Assembly (NCBI RefSeq): GCF_000316575.1
Contig: NC_019682.1
Coordinates: forward strand, 4,958,001-5,022,000
Source: Calothrix sp. PCC 7507
Lineage (GTDB): Bacteria; Cyanobacteriota; Cyanobacteriia; Cyanobacteriales; Nostocaceae
Reading direction: 5' to 3'
Length of the DNA stretch: 64,000 bases
Part shown: piece by piece, positions 60,499 to 64,000 of the stretch
How the letters are laid out: each line of letters opens with the position of its first letter
How positions within the stretch are numbered: position 1 is the first letter of the stretch
Notes under the pieces: model-generated
Database searches by the model: none
The model's input: the letters and a program-made list of their open reading frames with translations, nothing else
What the model was told of the DNA's origin: nothing
Translations under genes and position numbers: made by a program

Positions 60499-60618
60499 CC
60501 GTCACAAATCTCATACCATTTTAGATTTTTGATTTTGGATATCGCTATTCCCAACCCAGCACCTACAGCACCCTGCGCTACAATAGCCAAAGCCTTCCAT
60601 TTCTGGGGCGATAGTGCC

Positions 60619-60882
60619 ATGACTCCACAACTCCAGCAAATCCTCCACAGCCTCAACCAACTCACCCAGTCAGAACGTTGGCAAGTATTTGACTACCTCG
60701 TCAACCATCTCAAAAATTCTCTCACCCGTTTTGATGTCCTCGATCGCTCTGCCTCTCAACAACCCCCAAAACGCTCACCCCAGGAAATCTTTGCATCGAC
60801 CCAAGGCAGTTGGAGCCACCAAACTCGTGACGAAATCGATGCTCAACTTGCCTCCCAACGGCAACTAGATTGGGGCGAGTAA
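60619..60882 (+). CDS. Antitoxin-like protein of a PIN toxin pair
   Basis: An 87-aa protein from the ATG at 60619; an upstream in-frame extension has no binding site. The first half is helical (TPQLQQILHSLNQLTQSERW, then VFDYLVNHLKN), the second half polar (QPPKRSPQEIFASTQGSW). Such small proteins precede PIN genes in cyanobacteria as antitoxins. The toxin start lies 8 bp after its stop. Because the toxin is broken, this may be an orphan antitoxin now. Confidence 0.7.
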   Translation: MTPQLQQILHSLNQLTQSERWQVFDYLVNHLKNSLTRFDVLDRSASQQPPKRSPQEIFASTQGSWSHQTRDEIDAQLASQRQLDWGE

Positions 60883-60890
60883 GCGAAAAG

Positions 60891-61295
60891 ATGATGAAAT
60901 ATCTTTTCGACAGCAATATCCTGATTTACCACCTCAGAGGTAGCCTTAATCAGCGCGGTAGCGACCTGATTCTTGAAGGACTGACGGGAGAAGGAGCCTA
61001 CTCGATTATCTCGAAAATCGAATTGCTCGGCTTTAATCAAACCCCTGCCGAAGAGCAACAAGCCAGACTATTCCTTTCTGGGCTGCAGGAACTGGAACTA
61101 ACTTCCGATATTGCCGAACAGACAATTCAACTTAGAAAAAACTACAAAATCAAGTTACCAGATGCTGCGAACTGACAAGTCAGCGCTTGCGCTATCGTCG
61201 CCACTGCGCTCATCCACCAGTTAACACTAATCACCCGAAACACCAGTGACTTCCTCAGAATTGCAGGGCTGAATATCATCAACCCCCTCACCTAA
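60891..61295 (+). pseudogene. PIN-domain toxin interrupted by a 24-nt palindromic insertion
   Basis: The original protein of about 125 aa begins MMKYLFDSNILIYHLRG (first acidic residue), has SIISKIELLGF (Glu) and KLPDA (third acidic residue). After GAT-GCT (61161-61166) there are 24 foreign bases (61167-61190) including an in-frame TGA (61173-61175); then GCT repeats and the reading continues as IVATALIHQLTLITRNTSDF and ends in NPLT with TAA at 61293. Both sides match the PIN family perfectly, so this is a recent insertion with a 3-bp duplication GCT. A shortened ~94-residue product would lack the C-terminal strand and helices. Confidence 0.88.
61167..61190 (+). repeat. 24-nt palindromic mini-insertion in the PIN gene
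   Basis: Contains CTGAC-AA-GTCAG as a hairpin core and is flanked by GCT on both sides. It has the same length as the tRNA-His insertion but a different sequence, fitting the class of very small dispersed repeats of Nostocales. Confidence 0.75.
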
Positions 61296-62227
61296 TTCCC
61301 GCTTACTAACAAACGAGCGATCGCATGACTAATCGGTTGACCTGTCGCCTGTTGGTAATAAGAAAACCCAGGAGAAGGATTGACCTCGAAGCAATACCAT
61401 TCATCATCTGGTGTCCGGCGTAAATCTATCCCACACAGCGGTAACCCGATGGCTTTTGCCATTACCCAACAACGCTCTTCTATCTCTTCCGGAATCCGAG
61501 CGGCGCGAATCTCGGTACTTTCATCGTCCTGCGCTGCATAGCGGTAATCATCGGCTTGGGAAATCACCTCGGAGGCAAAAACCTCTGTACCGACAACATG
61601 GACGCGATAATCGCTACCGGGGATATATTGCTGGAACTGCGTTGGACACCAAGAAACGTTTGTCAGACGGTCAAAATGCTCTGCTCCTAAACGGGAAACC
61701 TTGCTGCGTATACCACTGACTGATTTGTAAATAACATTACCGTGCTGTTGCCAAAATTCTTTCACAGCTTCGGGGTCGGTAGTGACGAGGGTTTCAGGAA
61801 CTTTAAAGCCCAGCGAGCGAATTTGCTCTAGTTGGTAAGGCTTGGAGCTATTAGGAGCCATAGCTGCTGGGCGATTGAGTACGAGGGCGGGTGTAATTTC
61901 TGCCCAACATAACAAAGTATCATCAAAGGCGATCGCATGTTGCCAAGCCCGACTATTCACACCAGAGGCGACAATTTGCGGCAGACGGCGCGAGTCATAG
62001 GGACGAATATAAGCAGCGGTGATGTCGCTCAAATCAACTTTTTCGCACCAAGTACGCAGTTGTCCTTGAATGATGGCATCTGAGGAATTACTGACAGTCA
62101 GTTCAATTTCCGTCTCTAAAATATCTCGTTGGTCAAGCAATATTGTCGGTACACCCAGCCGAGTCAGTTCTGAGTGGACTGCTGCTAAAGGCGGTTCATC
62201 GGCAATTCCCCACAACAAAATCAGCAT
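61292..62227 (-). CDS. ATP-grasp ligase (RimK-like)
   Basis: A 311-aa protein. Residues about 1-110 form a pre-ATP-grasp domain (LILLWGIADEPPLAAVHSEL). The ATP-grasp part has VIYKSVSGIRSKVSRL (ATP-binding lysine and loop), FQQYIPGSDYRVHVVGTEVF, and the magnesium-binding end ADDYRYAAQDD... GIDLRRTPDDEWYCFEVNPS (Asp, Glu, Asn). Enzymes of this kind join a carboxylate to an amine using ATP, in peptide or cofactor synthesis. It overlaps its upstream neighbour by 7 bp. Its stop overlaps that of the convergent PIN gene by 4 bp. Confidence 0.85.
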   Translation of the reverse strand: MLILLWGIADEPPLAAVHSELTRLGVPTILLDQRDILETEIELTVSNSSDAIIQGQLRTWCEKVDLSDITAAYIRPYDSRRLPQIVASGVNSRAWQHAIAFDDTLLCWAEITPALVLNRPAAMAPNSSKPYQLEQIRSLGFKVPETLVTTDPEAVKEFWQQHGNVIYKSVSGIRSKVSRLGAEHFDRLTNVSWCPTQFQQYIPGSDYRVHVVGTEVFASEVISQADDYRYAAQDDESTEIRAARIPEEIEERCWVMAKAIGLPLCGIDLRRTPDDEWYCFEVNPSPGFSYYQQATGQPISHAIARLLVSGN

Positions 62228-62916
62228 CTAGCATTACCTCCACTCAAATACTCAAAAATGGCATCGGCTACTTCTGGCGTAGAAGTATCAGTCGAGAGGT
62301 CAGCACCCAAAAATTCGTCACCACTAAAATGAACCGTTAATAAGTCAACTTTAGCCGCATCAGCGAGATTTCTGGCATAATGTGCGAGGGTTTTGTCTAC
62401 AGCACCTAAGCAGCGATTACCCACTACAGTCACCGTTGCTGAAGGCTTTGGCAAAACTTGCGGCACAATATTAGGTGATAGGATGACTTGTCGCTGTCTG
62501 GGACGTACCGGAATACCTATTTGGGCGGCTGCATAAATCCATTGTTCCGCGCGCCAAGCCGGGCCTAACAGGTATGTTGGTGTTGGTCGGTTCAATACAG
62601 GACATGGCAATTGCGATAGCCAGGAAATCAGAAATGCATTCATTTCCGCAGCCACATAGGCCCGGTCATCAGGGACAATGTGGAGCAGTTCTCGCTCAAA
62701 AATACAGGGTAGGCGAGTGAAAACACCAGTAATTTTTTCCAGTGCCATCGCCTGACCACCAATTACGGCTGTAGAATCCTGAGGAGAACTCAGGTAGTGT
62801 CGCCATCCAGCCACCGATAAGTCTTCACATGTCAGCAGGCTGGCACCATGAACCGCCCAACGAGCAACCAGCGCCTCAGCGGCTTTATCATGACGACTGG
62901 CGACAACAACTAGCAT
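62221..62916 (-). CDS. Companion protein of the ATP-grasp ligase
   Basis: A 231-aa protein, overlapping the ATP-grasp gene by 7 bp. It resembles a pre-ATP-grasp half: FTRLPCIFERELLHIVPDD, RAYVAAEMNAFLISWLSQLP, CPVLNRPTPTYLLGPAWRAE and QWIYAAAQIGIPVRP, but the ATP-binding loop and the metal triad are absent. It is likely a non-catalytic partner or substrate-recognition half. The C-terminal end (EVADAIFEYLSGG) has no match I know. The pairing suggests a two-subunit ligase. Confidence 0.7.
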   Translation of the reverse strand: MLVVVASRHDKAAEALVARWAVHGASLLTCEDLSVAGWRHYLSSPQDSTAVIGGQAMALEKITGVFTRLPCIFERELLHIVPDDRAYVAAEMNAFLISWLSQLPCPVLNRPTPTYLLGPAWRAEQWIYAAAQIGIPVRPRQRQVILSPNIVPQVLPKPSATVTVVGNRCLGAVDKTLAHYARNLADAAKVDLLTVHFSGDEFLGADLSTDTSTPEVADAIFEYLSGGNARC

Positions 62917-62921
62917 GAGTT

Positions 62922-63770
62922 CTAATTCCTTGCTTGATTGACTATTTGTTCACCAACGCTGGGGCGTTCTTGGGACTGGATAAAAGATTTCCCATTTGCT
63001 AGACGCTGTTCTAAATCATCCAGTCGTTGCGCCATCAAACCGAGTATTTGTTGTGCGCCATTTGAGAACACTGGAGTGGGAAATTCGATTGGGCCTGTTT
63101 CAGATATTTTGGGATCTGGAATTGTGTCGGGGATTTTGTTCTCGATTTCTTTAATTTCGTTCTTTTCTTTAATCTCGCCCTTCTCTTTAATCTCTTTAAT
63201 TTCGCTCTTTAGTTCTTTGGCAGGTTTTGCTGGGCCGAGGAGTGTAAATTTGCTACTACCATTAGCTGTAGGTAAAGCATACGCTAACTGGTCGAAGTCA
63301 GGAATAGCGACGGCTAAGTTTTGAGGTAGGAATGTACCTCTGTGTTCTGGTGTCAATAGCAAGTCAACAGAATTTGGCGCAAAGGGAGAAATTAAGAAGA
63401 TTTCTGCATAGCCGCGAATTTCTAGGTTTTTGGCTGCTAGGACTTCTGGCTTACTCACATCGGGTAGTAAGGTAATCAACGCTGTATCGTTAGCGGGAAT
63501 ACCGACATTAAAAGTGAATCTTTTGGGATCACCGACAACGGAAGTTAGGTCACTAAAAATGTTAGCACCTGTGACATCACTGATTGTCACCGTGTCCGCA
63601 ATATTTAACTCAGGTGTCGTTGCAGTGAATTGCAGTCTGAGTCTGACATTAGCATTGCTAGTATTAGCAATGGTTAAAAAGTAACCTTGAACGACGGTAC
63701 GAGCTACAGCAGCCGGACCAACGGGTGAAATAGGCTTGACTAGGAGTTCAAAGGTTGATAAAAGAGCCAT
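62922..63770 (-). CDS. Unknown protein heading the ATP-grasp operon
   Basis: A 282-aa protein from the ATG at 63770, which has a GAGG site at good distance; an upstream in-frame start adds nine residues. Residues 1-170 look like an all-beta domain (STFELLVKPISPVGPAAVAR, then GYFLTIANTSNANVRLRLQF). Residues about 185-225 are a charged low-complexity run of EIKE/KEK repeats, followed by a Pro-rich linker and a coiled-coil-like end (GLMAQRLDDLEQRLANG). The gene starts the three-gene unit with only 5 bp to the next. It may be the substrate or scaffold of the ligase. I know no family for it. Confidence 0.7.
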   Translation of the reverse strand: MALLSTFELLVKPISPVGPAAVARTVVQGYFLTIANTSNANVRLRLQFTATTPELNIADTVTISDVTGANIFSDLTSVVGDPKRFTFNVGIPANDTALITLLPDVSKPEVLAAKNLEIRGYAEIFLISPFAPNSVDLLLTPEHRGTFLPQNLAVAIPDFDQLAYALPTANGSSKFTLLGPAKPAKELKSEIKEIKEKGEIKEKNEIKEIENKIPDTIPDPKISETGPIEFPTPVFSNGAQQILGLMAQRLDDLEQRLANGKSFIQSQERPSVGEQIVNQARN

Positions 63771-63886
63771 ATATTTACCTCTTGAGTACATATACAACCT
63801 AACTGCCTATACCTATGGACGGACAGTACCCTTGCGGGTGATATTTAAGACACAAAAAAAGTAGCTTAGAATACAATTTTTCTCAT

Positions 63887-63916
63887 AAAAAAAATGGCTC
63901 TGTTAAACACAGAACC
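63887..63916 (-). terminator. Terminator of the partial gene at the right edge
   Basis: On the minus strand a 7-bp stem GGTTCTG / CAGAGCC (one T-G) with a 7-nt loop is followed by A then eight T. It lies 26 bp after the stop codon of the partial gene. Confidence 0.8.
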
Positions 63917-63941
63917 ACTAAAGCTTTTACACAACTAAAAC

Positions 63942-64000
63942 TTAGCGAGCTAGTCCTTGAGCAGAAGCAGCATCAATCGGCTTCATCAAGTACAGCCGCA
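63942..64000 (-). CDS. C-terminal end of an unidentified protein
   Basis: The last 18 codons of a gene entering from the right edge read RLYLMKPIDAASAQGLAR and stop at TAA (63942-63944). A strong terminator follows. The fragment is too short to identify. The direction is the same as the ATP-grasp operon, but the terminator separates the two. Confidence 0.75.
   Translation of the reverse strand, partial: RLYLMKPIDAASAQGLAR

Noticed and set aside
63942-64000. Naming the partial gene at the right edge
   Set aside because: Eighteen residues are not enough to assign a family, although the sequence looks like the end of a real gene.

Overview
The window is chromosomal DNA of a filamentous, probably heterocyst-forming cyanobacterium (Nostoc/Anabaena/Calothrix type). 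Evidence: many HIP1 octamers (GCGATCGC), short tandem heptamer repeats, numerous small palindromic repeats, cyanobacterial protein families (KGK, AMIN-domain TonB receptor, lipoxygenase, TIGR02587/TIGR02588 pair) and a cox3-type oxidase locus. The species cannot be named from the sequence. No CRISPR array, rRNA operon or prophage was seen.

Layout. 0-10 kb: fragment of a TonB-like protein, an orphan cytochrome b6-like protein overlapping tail-to-tail with a Na+/H+ antiporter, tRNA-Glu, a GAF sensor kinase whose H-box His is Asp, overlapping an SRPBCC protein, then an RHH protein, an HNH nuclease and a polysaccharide deacetylase. 10.3-11.5 kb: a dense array of nine tRNA genes (Tyr, Ser, Phe, Leu-like, Met, His, Ser, Ile, Lys) plus a tRNA fragment; tRNA-His carries a 24-nt palindromic insertion. 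12-17.4 kb: stress genes (secreted small protein, Dps, ChaB-domain protein, TIGR02587/88 pair, CsbD, GlsB) and an RNA 2'-phosphotransferase. 17.7-22 kb: dynamin-like GTPase, KGK protein, HNH protein and an unknown membrane-anchored protein. 22.4-27 kb: a respiratory operon of two DUF2231 membrane proteins followed by coxB-coxA-coxC; CoxB has lost its CuA ligands, so this is an ARTO/Cox3-type enzyme.

27.6-36.9 kb: an unassigned structured RNA leader ahead of an MMADHC-like gene, then an alpha/beta hydrolase, an MFS transporter, and a TonB-dependent siderophore receptor and PepSY protein that an IS4-family element now separates. A 21-bp tandem repeat in front of the receptor looks like an AraC/PchR-type operator. 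37-43.5 kb: TldD protease, a photolyase split into two genes, a PD-(D/E)xK protein, a lipoxygenase and a coiled-coil protein. 44-45 kb: an orphan ABC permease and a collagen-like protein. 45.6-58.6 kb: an exopolysaccharide cluster (WecG-type transferase, Branch, GT2, flippase, DUF6625, two GT4, polymerase, Wzc-like kinase, Tat-exported GH39 hydrolase). 59-61.3 kb: an HsdR_N-type nuclease protein and a PIN toxin-antitoxin pair whose toxin is broken by a second 24-nt palindromic insertion. 61.3-63.8 kb: a three-gene operon of a 282-aa unknown protein, a companion protein and an ATP-grasp ligase, the best candidate here for an undescribed enzymatic system.

The intergenic regions are filled with miniature palindromic elements, several nested and with visible target-site duplications. 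Insertions of such elements reach into a tRNA, a toxin gene, a photolyase-half gene and the cox operon.
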